Source of the DNA: Berberis thunbergii
Taxonomy: Eukaryota > Streptophyta > Magnoliopsida > Ranunculales > Berberidaceae
Reading direction: 5' to 3'
Assembly (NCBI GenBank): GCA_003290165.1
Contig: QNQO01000649.1
Span: 523,046 to 587,045 of the forward strand
DNA: 64,000 nt
A model generated the notes under the pieces. That model saw only the letters and a program-made list of their open reading frames with translations. It made no database searches and had not been told where the DNA came from. The position numbers were made by a program, and so were the translations under genes. Below are positions 36,291-48,782 of the stretch, piece after piece. Positions within the stretch are counted from its first letter, which is position 1. Each line of letters opens with the position of its first letter.

Positions 36291-36775
36291 ACTACCACTT
36301 GTCGGGTCCGGGGTGAAGTCATCGAAGCCCCATCCTGGCACTAGCCTAACAACGTGTACACGAGATTGTTGGCCAACAGACATGTCTCAAGCAACGATAT
36401 TGTCCCCAACTTAAGCACCTGTCGTGCTCGAGTGTGAGGTTTTTATGAATTGGGCTCATCTGCCCCAAAAGGGCCTCGTCACTATTGAGTATATTTCCTC
36501 GTTGTTATTGAGTACATGTTCAATCTTTTATTAACTTCACATGATGTTTTTGCACGCTTAACTCGAGCCAACATCTAAAACAATCTCCACATTGGAAAGA
36601 CTTGAGCTTACCCTGGCCCTAGATAAGCTCCACCTCAATGTGTTATCCTACTTTCCAACTCACCAACCCAAGGTCGAACTATCGACTTTGTTGGATCCGA
36701 GGGTCGAACCATTGACTTTAATACTACTTGTTGGGTCTGGGAGTGAAGTCAACAAAACCCCCTGACACCAGCTAC
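36290..36775. repeat. Dispersed repeat, left copy
   Basis: 36290-36580 is repeated directly at about 38830-39075. Shared blocks are CCCAACTTAA.CAC, CTCG.GTGTGAG.TTTTTATGAATTGG, and TTAACTTCACATGATGTTTTTGCACGC. GTCGGGTCCGGG.GTGAAGTC-type units recur within it. Probably an LTR or related repeat; class not settled. Confidence 0.5.
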
Positions 36776-37361
36776 TAGGGGTGGGCATGAGACGAGATGG
36801 GATTAGATGGACCCATCCCGTTCAATCCGGATCGGGACGGGACGTGATAAACCTCATCCCGACCTTGTCCCATCTCAAACGGGATGAGATGAACATGTAC
36901 TAAATAGTCCTCCAATAAAAAATAACAAAAAAAGTTTTATCTCACATTATTCACACACCAATAATGTCAAATTTATATACATATAACTTACATCATAAAT
37001 AATAATAGATATTAAATAAATAAATATTAAACTTTTTTTGAAAGCAAATACATATTAAATTTTATTTAGAATCAATGATTCAATTCATTTAGATTTCATA
37101 TAGAATTTCATCTTACATTGATTTAATTTCAACACATCCTAAACTTTAATTTAGAAATGTATTTTGATTAAAAAAATAATAATAATTATTAAATAAATAA
37201 ATTCGGGACGGGATGGGATGGCTGAGATTGAAAATCTTCATCCCGATCCCATCCCATTCTAGATCGAGACCGGACGGGATCATGATGAGTTTGATCAATC
37301 CCAAAAGGACCCAAAAAAATCGGGACGGATTCGGGATCGCGGGATGGGATGCCCACCCGCA
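36776..37361. mobile_element. hAT-type MITE
   Basis: The left end TAGGGGTGGGCAT and right end ATGCCCACCCGCA are imperfect inverted repeats, flanked by a perfect 8-bp duplication CCAGCTAC (36768-36775 and 37362-37369). Near both ends are inverted blocks rich in CGGGACGGGATGGGAT. The centre is AT-rich and non-coding. It shares the TIR with the element at 361-877 but not its interior. Confidence 0.85.
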
Positions 37362-37369
37362 CCAGCTAC

Positions 37370-40010
37370 CACTTGTTGGGTCCTGGGTAGTTAAATCGCT
37401 TCGTGGTCCAGGACCAAATTACAGTTAATCGGGAATAATCGATATATTTTTTTAAATCATATATTTTTAAAATTTAATCACAGTCATATACAAAAATAAA
37501 TAATTAATCAAAATACTATAAATTTGTAATTATATTACTTCACTAATTCATCAAATGAACTTAATTTTGTAGGTTTAAACTAGTTACCTGGGCTTGTTGT
37601 TTAGGAACAACAACAACAAGTGATAGCAATAAACCCGAACAACAAAAGCTGCAAGCAATAGAAACAAGAAGTCAATCTAATGCTCACAAGCAATTGAACA
37701 TCAGAGCATAGCATTTGCAAGGAAGGGAGCAAATTTGAACATCAGAAATCAGAACATGGCATACCCACAGAGCAAATATTAACACTGAAATGGGCTTCAA
37801 TCAGAAGCTCATGATGCTCAAATTACAAAAAAAAAATAGGAAGAAAGAGATCTGAAATAAATAATTTTTATCATCAGAAATCAGACATGCTATACCCACA
37901 GAGCATGGCATACGATATACCTGCAGAGCATGGCATGGCTCATGATTGCTAAATTTTACAGAAAAAAAAAACGCCAGAAAAAAAATGAAGAAGAGATATG
38001 AAACAAAGAAGAAAAAGAAGAAGATATCCAACATATATTTGATTTGGTTTGAAGGAAGGTAGGAAAAGAGAGAGTCATCTTGATCTACTTCTTCTTCCCG
38101 TTTCTTCTTCAGTTCTTCTTCGCCTTTCTTCTTCATCTTCTTCAAGTCTTCTTCAATTCTTCTTCTCTGCATATACCTGTTTCTTCTTCTTCCCGGTTCT
38201 TTTACAGTTTACTTGGGGAAAATCAGAGAGGAATGTCAATCCCTTTCTCGACTTCGAATCCCTTTAGTTCAAGTAGAACCCTTGTTCAATATCTGCATCA
38301 ACAAATGCAACAACTTATTTTTAGAAATCAGAATAGATAAATAAAGTTGAAACTTATTTTTCAAAGATGCATAGTTTCACTGAATCGTTGCATGAAATCA
38401 AAAAAGAAAAGAAAAAAGATGAGGAACAGATCTGAAAGAAGATGAACATATCTTACCTGGAAGGAGGAGGGAGGAAGTCAGTTCGTGTTCTTGTTCCAAG
38501 GTATGTTCTTCAGCTCCGAAATCAACACGAAATTAGTTTGTGTTCTTCAGTTCATTCAGTTCTTCTTCTTCCAAGGTATGTTCTTCTTCTTCTCAATCTT
38601 CAGTTCTTTTTCTTCTTCTTTCATTCCTTTGCTTCTTTCGTTCTTCTTCTTCTTTCAGTCTCTGCAAACATGAATCGAAGAGATAAATCGGCGAGTCAAC
38701 TAGGCCGATTATGCGGTGACTCGCCGATTTAGCCGAGTTTGCGAAACCCTAGCAATTTTTACTCAATCCGGAATGGTCTAGTCTCGTATAACGAATATTC
38801 GACAATTATTCGCCAATTTAATAACACAGGTTGAGTCGGAGAATGAAGTCAGCGAAGCCCCCCAACATCATCCTAACAGCGTGCACGCGAGATTACTGAC
38901 CAACAGATATGTCTACCCCAACTTAAACACTCGCCGCACTCGGGTGTGAGATTTTTATGAATTGGCCTCAACTACCCCCAAAAGTCCTCATCACCATTGA
39001 GTATATGTCCAATCTTCTATTAACTTCACATGATGTTTTTGCACGCTCAATTTGAGCCAACATCTCCAACACCTTTACTCTATCTTTGCTCTCATCACAT
39101 GTTTACCTTCATCATCAATTTGTGGACTTTTCCCCAAGTTCACATATGCCATTTTTTTTCTTTGGCACTGTCAGATCCAACCGACCCAATTGATTCTTTT
39201 CTTGTTAACTTAGGAAGTTTTTTGTTTGATACTGCAGATCTACTAGACCCAGTCCCTTTCGATTTTTTTCAAATTTTTTAGCATGGAGTAAGCTTAGAGA
39301 TCGAACAACAGTAATGGCTGAGGGAATATATGGTTTTGCCGCAATGTCGACTCACTTGTTGTCTACCAAAATCCTTGAAATGCTTACTTCGGTTTGTTGA
39401 ATAGTCGTAAAGAGGTTACCATCTGATATCTTAAAGAAAAGGTGTGTTATTGCCCTTGTTGAAGCAAAAATTTTATTGAGTAGCAAATGACTGTCAGTCC
39501 AGTCCACAATGATAGTGTGACTATAAAGAGTTAATCTAAATTTTGGGAAGTATATATGCTCACCCTACTAAAATCCCTTTCTCGCATTAGTCCATAGCTA
39601 TCTTAGTAAAAATCCAAATTTCCCTCTCCCACTCTTAGTACAACAACAACAAGCTCAAAACAAAACTTCTTCTCACACCCTACCTCTCACAACCCACCCC
39701 ACCTCTTCCCTCACTCTCCTTTGTCTTATCTCTTCCCTCTTCCCCGTCAATCCACCCACTTCTTTTCCTTTCCTATTTAGAAACCACCCACCACTATCGC
39801 CTTATTTTCTTTCTTACTATCTCTGTAATCAATGTCAACCGTCGAAGGTGTGCCTTCCTGTTAATATTCTCAACTTGGTCATTGCCCACCTTCTCGACTA
39901 GAGATTTCGATTTGAAGGTGTGCCTTCCTGAAGCAATAATCCATCATTCTCTGTTTTCCTCTTGTACTACTTTATTTCATTTGTCTCGCCACACTTGATT
40001 TGTAGTTTTT
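37370..40010. other. Intergenic repeat-rich DNA
   Basis: 38085-38660 is CT-rich (TTCTTC runs), so its frames are low complexity. A 15-bp perfect inverted repeat (TAAATCGGCGAGTCA) lies at 38684-38698 and 38717-38731. 38830-39075 is the second copy of the 36290 repeat. 39080-40010 shows no recognisable feature except a repeated GAAGGTGTGCCTTCCTG (39845 and 39916). Confidence 0.4.
38830..39075. repeat. Dispersed repeat, right copy
   Basis: Direct repeat of 36290-36580 with roughly 10-20% differences by eye. Confidence 0.6.
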
Positions 40011-40014
40011 TTTT

Positions 40015-40915
40015 ACATTATGGTTGCGAGGATTGATGTTTCGAGTGGCCATATCCTGTACAAATACCACACTTGGTTGGAACCCATGTATACTCCACTT
40101 CAACTATTCTCGTCCTCTCCTTATTGATTACTACAGGGATAGTTTTTGGCAATTGACTGTTAACATCTACTTCTACACACACACCCTTGTGTATGTCAAC
40201 CTCGTTTCTTCTTCCGTAGCCTTATCTAGCATAATAGGCACTCCAATAGCACTAGCAATCTTTTGGATACCTTCTAGGTTCCAAAAAACAATGAGACCTT
40301 TTTCAAGGTTACCCAAATGAGTACCGACGTGAACGCCTTCGTTTCCTCATCCATATTCGTGTCCATTTTCTGAGAATGAACAATCTGCAAAGAACCCATT
40401 TCCAGAACCTTACTCCTCTCTCCTTCATCTCTGAACTTGAAGACAAAATTCTTGTCGCCATGAATGCTCATCTTGAAGTTTTGATTTTCCCAAGCCTTTA
40501 CCAAATAATCTTTCACATATCCATATCCCAAGCACTTACCTACAAAGCTGTTATGATTAACCTTTCACAGTCATCAATCATGTGTTTGCACTTTCTTTCT
40601 TTATGCCATCTATATTCACTGGAGGTTTATACGTGAGTTTGGAAGAACCCATAAACATGTTTTGCTTGAACTTCGTTGCCCAATCCATCTTAGTGGGAGT
40701 GACTGCAAGGTCTGCATTTGCCTCACGACATGTCTTACTTGCCTGACCAATAGATCCAGCATCCAGCACTGGTGTTCGTCGTATCTACCCTTCTCGAAGC
40801 ACAATCTTGCTATTGGGGTTGAATCCATTCGATTCAGTGCTAGCAACAGTATCCCCGGGCGGATGATGTTATTCTGCTGCCTATGATAAATGCCCTTTTC
40901 CTTTTTGTTTCTCAA
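40015..40915 (-). mobile_element. LINE ORF1 fragment (DUF4283 and zinc knuckle), antisense
   Basis: Minus-strand translation across three frames gives FKMSIHGDKNFVFKF, VLEMGSLQIV, VLIWVTLK, IASAIGVPIMLD, TRVCVEVDVNSQLP, VEVEYTWVPTKC and a CxxC...H knuckle near 40030. This is the order found in ORF1 of plant LINEs (DUF4283 followed by a zinc-knuckle segment). Several frameshifts and stops; dead. Confidence 0.75.
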
Positions 40916-41069
40916 AATACTGTGTAATTAGTACAACCTTGACTCCATGCCTAAATCGTTCTATCAACTAAAAACCTTCATATGTTAATGAGAGGTTCAT
41001 GGATTAGTAGGTTGAATATCTTTCATTTGTATAGATCAACAAACCAATTATATTCAGAAATTCCACAAG

Positions 41070-41190
41070 AAAAGAAACACAAGTAATAAGCAAGTAGAAG
41101 AAGAAAGCCCCATTCTGAGAAGGTAGAACTTATATTCCAGCTGATGAAGAATTCAGGGACTGATGAATATACTATCTTGATTCATCAAGG
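41070..41190 (-). pseudogene. Second 5' remnant of a citrate-binding protein gene
   Basis: CCCCATTCTGAGAAGGTAGA, then GGGACTGATGAATATA, aligns with the 5' flank of the intact gene (26897-26960) and with the remnant at 24960-25160. The coding exons are absent. It sits just 3' of root cap copy C, as expected if the duplicated unit originally carried both genes. Confidence 0.5.
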
Positions 41191-41688
41191 CTCCTGTGCC
41201 CCTGTAAGCTGTTAATCTTGTCTGCCTTCTTGAATTAAATAAACCTGTTATCCTATCCATAACATAAACATATAATATGTAAAGTCAATGTTCTGTCTGT
41301 TCCTTTTCAATAGAAAATCATTGAGTATTTAACTGACAGATCAATCAAATATTCAATTGAAATCTATTATTTCTCAATTACTATATACCCAACAACATAC
41401 CCCCCTCCAAAAACAACAACATTGTGTGTGTGTATGTATTGTTCATCAACAATATATCATTGACATGAATCATATATCCAGATTGATTCTATATCCACAC
41501 AAAATCATCAGAAACACAATACATGAACAACACCAAAAGATCATTTATTCCAAGTTCTCCAAATATATATAATTTGGCTTTTGTGAACTCTTATTTTGAA
41601 CTACAACATGAACCACTTAAATCACATTTAAGTTTTAACCTTATTGCATGAACAATGAAACAACAAACACACAGGCATAAAGATCATT

Positions 41689-43512
41689 CTATCTCTTGCA
41701 GACCACTCCACGCCCACCCTTCCCGCTGCCACAACTTAGGCTTGCATACTCTCCGGTCTCCATAATGTCTCCGCTGTTGCTGTTAAATCGACCCACGAGG
41801 CAATCGGTTGCAAAGAGACTTGAAGTTGCAAACTTAAGATCACCGCCCATGACTGGCATTGACACACCCATCTTCACCTTGCTCACGTAGTCTGTCCTAT
41901 ATGTCTGACCCAATACACCATTAACTTCATCACTCAATGAGTAGAACTTGAATCCAAGATCAAGATGCGCAAAGCAGTCCTCCTTGGTGATACCATAGTT
42001 GTGCACTCTCGAGTCTTCCTCAGTGATTGGTACCACACTAGCTGTGATCTTGAACCTCCCATCTACTTCAACAATGATGTTGTTAGTCTTGGATGACCTA
42101 GTGAAGGTGACACTTGGTGCAAGTGTAGGTTTCCACTTTGCACCTTCAGTTTCTGACAAGTAGATTGGCTCTCCATCAAAAGACAGTGCAAGGCGATCTA
42201 CAACGTCGTCCCATGTTGATGTCTTTTGGGCACCAATGAAGATTTGGTGATTGTTGAAGAGGAGTCCGATGGATTGGACCCAGGTGAAGTCACGTCCCAT
42301 GTTAGTATTTCTCTTGCCAATGAAATGGCCATTGATGTGGAGGTTGGAGTCGGAGAGGAGGCAGAAGTCATGGTTTTTCCTTCCGTGAAAGTAGAAAGTG
42401 ATACCATCACCACCAATGAATCTTGGGTCTTGGCATACTGCTCCAGGCTTGTCACACTCTGAACAATTAGCATCATATAATAGTCAATGCGGAGCAAGTA
42501 TATAGGAATGCCAAATTAGCACCATATAATAGTCAATAATGGTATTAATTACATCGGTATGTAGTTCATAGAAAGCTATAACATCTGAGATCTTTGAATG
42601 TGTACCTAACAGAGTGGATGTTGGATTTTTGGGAGATGCACATCACCTTTAAGTGACATTTTCATTATTATGTAGACCTATTATGTAACATGTAGGTTGA
42701 GAAGATACTTACTGCAGACAGGCTTGCAAGCATAGCAGTCGACTTCACATCCTCCAGGACAGTTTTGAGGACAAACAAGATCCACATCGTAGCAATGTGT
42801 GTACTTGGGGTTCTTGCACTTAGCTGTCTTCGGTGGAGTTGGAGTAGGAGGTGATGGAGTAGGTGTAGGTGGTGATGGAGTTGGTGTAGGAGGTGATGGC
42901 GTAGGAGTAGGGGGCGTTGCAGTGGGAGGTGATGGTGTAGGAGGTGATGGCGTAGGAGTAGGAGGCGTTGCGGTGGGAGGTGATGGTGTGGGTGTAGGAG
43001 GTGATGGCGTAGGAGTAGGGGGTGTTGCGGTTGGAGGCGGTGTGGGAGTAGGGGTGTTGGGGTGGGAGTAGGAGGGGATGGAGTAGGAGTAGGGGTGTTG
43101 GGGTAGGAGTAGGAGGTGATGGAGTCGGTGTAGGAGGTGGATATGGAGTTGGAGGCTTAGTTGGAGGTGGTGGAGCCTTGGTTGGAGGCTTAGTAGGAGG
43201 TGGAGGAGCCTTAGTTGGAGGCTTTTTAGGTGGTGTAGGAGCCTTAGTTGGAGGCTTCTTAGGAGGTGGAGGAGCCTTAGTTGGTGGCTTCTTCTTAGGA
43301 CCACAAATAGCTTTACATGAGGCGCAGTCAACATGGCAGTTGTATGGGCATGACTTGGGACAAACCTTTTCTTTATTGTAACATTTTTTGTACGATTTTG
43401 TCTTACAGGTTACCTTGCTTGGTGCTTTTGCAGGGGTAGTTTTTGCTTCTGCCACCGCTAGCAGAATCAGCAGAACTAGTGCACCAAAGCGCAGCATCTG
43501 CTGAGCCGCCAT
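41689..43512 (-). CDS. Root cap / LEA-related Pro-rich protein, copy C (frameshifted linker)
   Basis: Exon 1 43512-42713, exon 2 42458-41689. A signal peptide ([15 protein letters not shown]...VAEA) is followed by Cys module 1 ([11 protein letters not shown]...CKAIC), a Lys/Pro linker of PPTKAPPPP units, a TPTPSPP linker, Cys module 2 ([11 protein letters not shown]...CKPVC) and an intact root cap domain ending GGRGVVCKR. The linker changes phase at two CCCC runs around 43100-43050. After the first shift the frame encodes Leu/Tyr-rich residues instead of Pro until the original phase pattern resumes. Exon 2 has the same length as in copy B (770 bp) and no stops. Either a homopolymer consensus error or a recent break. 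TATA box at 43630-43635. Confidence 0.75.
42835..43300 (-). repeat. Coding minisatellite (linkers of copy C)
   Basis: Two repeat types sit side by side: [14 protein letters not shown] units (about 43160-43300) and [12 protein letters not shown] units (about 42835-43130). The first type is absent from copies A and B. Confidence 0.7.
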
Positions 43513-43639
43513 TCTCACACCTACTTAGCCAACTAAACTCCTCCACTCTGTGAGTATTAGTATAAGATCTTGATTTTGAAATGAAGAACTAGATAGTTTT
43601 GAATGAATTGTGTTACTGCAACAGAGTCTTTTATAGTGT

Positions 43640-46511
43640 TGTGAACTAGTGTAAGAGAGTGGGCATTTTTCGTGTTGGTTCCTCACTACGTACGTCGTCT
43701 CTCACATGCAAACACTAGTGGATGTGATTCAAACAGCCAGTTAAACTAGTGGATATATAAAGCTCAGTTTCTTATCTTTCAAACAATGTGTTAAAGCACT
43801 AATGGATCTAAACAATATTAGGGATGACTTTGCTGTATAAATATACATACCCTTTACGTTATTACCACTTCTACCATATGTTCTCTGTTAGTCTTCATGG
43901 ATATCTGACCCAAAGCACTCTTGTGACGAGGGCCCATGTAGCGGCTCTTTACAGATAAAAGGAATTCAAGGAAAATCACAAAATTCACCCCAAAAAAAAA
44001 AGTCTTCTCTTATCGAAGGTGCATTATAATGGTGTTTTTTTTTTTTTTTTTTCCTTCCTGCAATTCGTTTCTATTTTTAGCATCCGTGGTGCGATCCCAT
44101 AGGTACCATGGGCCTGAAATTCGAGTCTGAATCCATTCTAAGCATCTGTGATCAGAATTGCTGTCACTTGACCACAAAGTAATGAAAGTCAGTATTTTTT
44201 GTGTTTGATTTCTCTTTTTAGAATATGTTTATTCCGTCTCTGTTTGGCTAGGCAAATTTAATTATCAAGTGAGGAAAACAAAGCTTTGAATACATGTATC
44301 TTGTGAAGGGAGTTTCATGAAGCTCGCCTCCTTTCCTTGCAGTTTTGATGTCCAAGACTCGAATACAACACGCCATATATCCACCTTTACAACTGTTGTA
44401 AATTAATTCTGTAATTTTTAGCATTAGTGAAACCATATATATAATGAGCCCAGAGTCAATGACAAAGTTGCATTTGCACGATTAGTAATGTCGTAGAGAA
44501 TTGAATTCTGGGTTAAAGAGGGAGAGAAATACAAGTTGAAAGCCAATTATGATTTCTTTGGACCTTCTATCAAAATCCCATTTGCAGGAAAACATTTTGA
44601 ATGACAGGCCCGTGCAATGCTAACACTGACTTCCCAATGAGCTGGGCTGAATTGGTTTTTCTTTCGCATAAACCCACCCACCCTATTAACCCTATAAGTC
44701 TACTACTGAGCTGGTATCCCATTGATGAAATAATAATAATAATAATAATAAATAGAGTGAAAATGTACAAGTGGACCAATTGGCATCCGGGCTGTGTCAA
44801 GTCTTTATGTGCATTCACAACTTCCACTTTGTGCGACCACATCTGAATGGCACCATTTCCAATTTATGATCATCAAACCAATTTTGAAAAGCCTAGGCAC
44901 CAATCTAACATTGTTCTTGAACCGATACTTTTCATTTTCAATTTCAATTCAAGTTTTAGAGACTGATATGACAAAAGGAAGATGGGAAAGAATAGAAGTC
45001 GATATGATCTATTAGATATACCCAAGTGTTGATTAGGAAACATAAGCTATTACAGGAACTAGGGAGGATATGGTATCATTGAATCTTTCTTATTGTCGAG
45101 GAAATCAGCGAGGGGGAGGGGTTTTACCACTTATCTCCCTCGAGATTTGCATTGGTGTGCATTTCGAGAGTGCATACACACATCTCGATAGGAATGAGCG
45201 GTCATCCCCACCCCCACAGCGCCATTTAGAATTTCTGGGCATCATTAGCTATCCCCAAGCATCAAACTAGGTTGGCCCCCAAGAGGGAGCCTAATCAAGA
45301 GCACAATCGAGGTAGGAAGATGGCTCAATTGGTTGCTCTATAACAACTGCAACACCGAATGAGCAATGTTGGAACAATTTTAAACTCCCTACAATACTAT
45401 TTCAATTTTTAAACTCCGAATGACAAAGGGTGGTTATGTCTTTTAAGTGAAAAATACTATTTCAAATTTTACAATTTTGCCCTCTACATTTCATATCTTT
45501 TACAATTAAAATCAACTTTTTCTGGAGATTGATTATTATACTTAAACTCCTAAATTATTTTCTCTTATATTATTCATAAATTTAATTTAATTTTTTTAAT
45601 ACATTTTGAATAAAGCTAATATATTGATTTAAACGATTTAACATTTAAGGGCTTGAGAATAGCATGCGCAACGCACACAAAATTAAATTCAATATATTTT
45701 TGTTAAACCAATAGGCGATACAAAAAATTTAAGTATTTGCACTATTTCATTTTTTGTGTCGATCAACAATTTAGTCGATGCATATAGATTCAATGCAAAA
45801 TTGTTGAAGGATAGATAAATTTCATAATTACTTAATTCTGAAAATAAATAAACAAATAATTATATGCACACGTAGCAAGCATTCATGAGTAGTTTTTCGA
45901 AAATATTACGAAACCAGGTTTTGTAACCAGGGTGACGTGGCGTGATCTTGAAAGAATTATGAAATCTTCAAAGTGTTTATGTGTATCTCAAGGTGTAATA
46001 AAACGTCATCTAATGATGCCACATCATCCTGATTGTAGAACATGATTGCAAAACTTGATTCCCTAACCTCACTCATAGTTTTTAATAACTTGCGTGAATA
46101 AGATTCCTTCATTGAAAAAAAAAAATAAAAAAAGTAATTTGTAAGCTTCAATTAAGGACCATCAATTTTCAGGTTAATTTTCTGATTAACATTTAAGGGA
46201 GAAAAAGATTTTACATTTGGCTGAAATTTTCATGGATTTAATCTGTATCATCGGCTATAATTGCTCAATCTTTGTGCATAGATTCTGAGTATGTTATTTT
46301 ATTTTCCAAGTTTTGAATGATATCGATGATTTGATTGTTTACATATGGTTTGAAGTTCTATGACAAGTGTTTAGTTTCGAGCTTGAACTAGGCTCGGATA
46401 TTTTTTTACTCGTATATATTACAGTAATCCATAACCAACACAACATAACTTTATCGATAATGCCCTCTAAGTATTATTACTTAATATAGATTCCTTAATT
46501 AAACCATTTAG
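43640..46511. other. Intergenic between copies C and D
   Basis: 43640-43990 is the copy C promoter, related to those of A and B. An AAT microsatellite lies at about 44729-44752. No gene, clear element or RNA gene was seen in the remaining 2.5 kb. Confidence 0.45.
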
Positions 46512-47660
46512 CTACTTCTTGCAAACCACCCCATGTCCATGCAGTCCACTGTTGCATTGCAAGGTCCCATAATTCACCACACCAGCACCACCATCATCAC
46601 GAAGCATCTGTCCGCCTCGACCAAATCTCGAGACTGCACAATCAGTTGAGAAGAGATGAGAAGAAGAAAACTTGTCATCTCCACCTAGAACAGGCATCAG
46701 AACCCCCATCTTCGCCTTACTAACATAGTTCTTCCTGTAAGTCTGACCCAACACGCCATCCACATTGTCACTGAGATTATAAAACTTGAACCCAAGCTCC
46801 AAGTGAGCAAAGCAATCTATATCACTACTTATATTGTATCCATGCACTCTTGATTCTTCTTCTGTAATTGGCACCACCACTGCTGTCACCTTGAAATTTC
46901 CGGTGACCTCAACTGTGACCACATTAGTATTGGTAGGTCGAGTAAGCATGATGTGTGGCATGTTTGCAGGTTGCCACTTTGCACCTTCAGTAGAAGGGAG
47001 TGAGATGGGTTGGCTATCAAAGGCTAGTGATAGGTGATCAACATTGTCAATCCATTTTGATGTTTTCTTTGCAGCTACAAGGAGTTTGTGAGTGTTGAAA
47101 AGAATTCCCAGAGATTGTACCCAGGTGAAGTCGCGTTTCATGTAAGTGTTTCTCTTGCCAATGAAGTGAGCGTTTATATGGAGGTTTTCATCAGATACCA
47201 AGCAGAAATCATGATCTTTCTTGCCATGGAAGTAGAACGTAATTCCATCTCCACCCACAAAGCGAGGGTCTTGGCACACTGCACCTGGATAATTGCAACC
47301 TGTGTTCAAAGAAGATGATCATATATTAAAATTAAAACTTCATTAAGAGTAAAATTTTGAAGACTATGCATAGGCAAAATCAACATAAGGATCACTGATC
47401 ATGAACGATGAAGATGGGAATTGAATGCACTTACTGCAAACAGGTTTGCAAGCGGCGCAGTCCATCACACAGGTCCTGGGACAATCCACAGGACAATACT
47501 GCCAATCTTGGTAACAACGGTAGAACAAATTGCACCTCACCTTCTTCCGTGGAAACAATGAACCTGATTTCAGGGACTCCGTCAAGTTAAAGCATAGGGT
47601 CACCAATAGTAAGAACACCCACAGGCATAGCAAACTCAGTTTGATTAGCGTCGCCATCAC
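46512..47660 (-). CDS. Root cap / LEA-related protein, copy D (short form)
   Basis: Two exons (47660-47435 and 47299-46512) join in phase (KPVC-S-CNYPGA) to 337 residues. A signal peptide or anchor (about 1-30) is followed by a single Cys module (VRCNLFYRCYQ...CKPVC, spacing 5-6-3-3-3-2-3), with no Pro-rich linker. The root cap domain ([54 protein letters not shown]) ends GVVCKK. The splice position and phase match copies A-C, so all four share an ancestor. D may keep the ancestral layout, but that is inference. TATAAATA lies about 75 bp upstream (47733-47740). No lesion seen. Confidence 0.9.
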
Positions 47661-47732
47661 AGCAGTCTACAATGATTAATAGGTTTGAGATAAAAATAAA
47701 CTAATGATATGGTTTACAACAAAACAATTGCC

Positions 47733-47740
47733 TATTTATA
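47733..47740 (-). promoter_or_regulatory. TATA box of root cap copy D
   Basis: TATAAATA on the minus strand, 73-80 bp before the ATG at 47660. Confidence 0.6.
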
Positions 47741-48782
47741 TTGATGATCCGTTTTACTGTTACGTTCATAAAAACAGAAAAAGTGCACTCTGAAGTGTTA
47801 TAACGCTTGGCTATTCACAGATATTATGCTTACAACACAGTTTTTACACAGCAAAGATGCTGCCGTTACACCTATACTACTTGGTGAAATGCTAAGTAAC
47901 GCACGGATAAACAATACGAACTGGAGAAGATTTGCAACTGATAAAGGTCTGTTCTATGGGTAAACAATGAATAAAATATCACTGAACAAGTAGCTGATAT
48001 AGGCCAAAATGTAACTCTTAGGTTTTCTAACACAGCTCGCGAAATGTTAACTTTTGACAGCGTCATATTTTGGGCATGGCACTGATTAGGGCAAGAAAAT
48101 AGAGAGCCCAAAACAAATGCACTACACACAAATGTGGAAATGTTGTAAACATTGGAGTAAAAATGTTGGAAGGTATGGGGAGCCAAAAGAATTTATACTT
48201 TAATGGATCGAATCAACCATGTTTGCCACAGATAGTGATGTAGAAGGTAGCAGATTGATTAAAAAGGTATCGAAAGGGGGTGAAACGTCTAAGCCCAAGG
48301 ACCAAAAAACAACTCTGGCATCGAAACGAATTCCATGGTTCCAACCCTTAAACCCTACTAAACATCAGAATTAAAAAAATTAAATAAAAAAAAAATGTCA
48401 CAAGTAACAATTTGTTTCCCAAATACATGTCTGGCACTCGCTGTAGACCATGGACTCTGTCCAAAGCCGAGCTGTATAGTCTCTCCGTCTCTCCTGTCAG
48501 AAGCCTAACTGAATGACCTCTTTCATTAGGATCATCGTTCAAAGTCTTAAAATAACTTAAATCACTGAAAATAACAGGTCCAGTCTAATTCTTGGACCCC
48601 TAAAGATAACTTTCAACTAAAGTGCTCTTGTAGCTCTAGTAAAAAAAACTTTTGGTATCCTCCCGCATAAAAGTCAAATGCAATTTGAAACTAAGTTTTT
48701 TGTGCTTGAAAATCTGTTCTCTGTTTTGGGGTTTGCCTTCAACGGCAAAACATGATAAGAAAGCTTCAGCTGAACTGTTACT

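Noticed and set aside
45064..45350. GC-richer island that might be a gene fragment
   Set aside because: No reading frame longer than about 65 codons and no recognisable motif in either strand.
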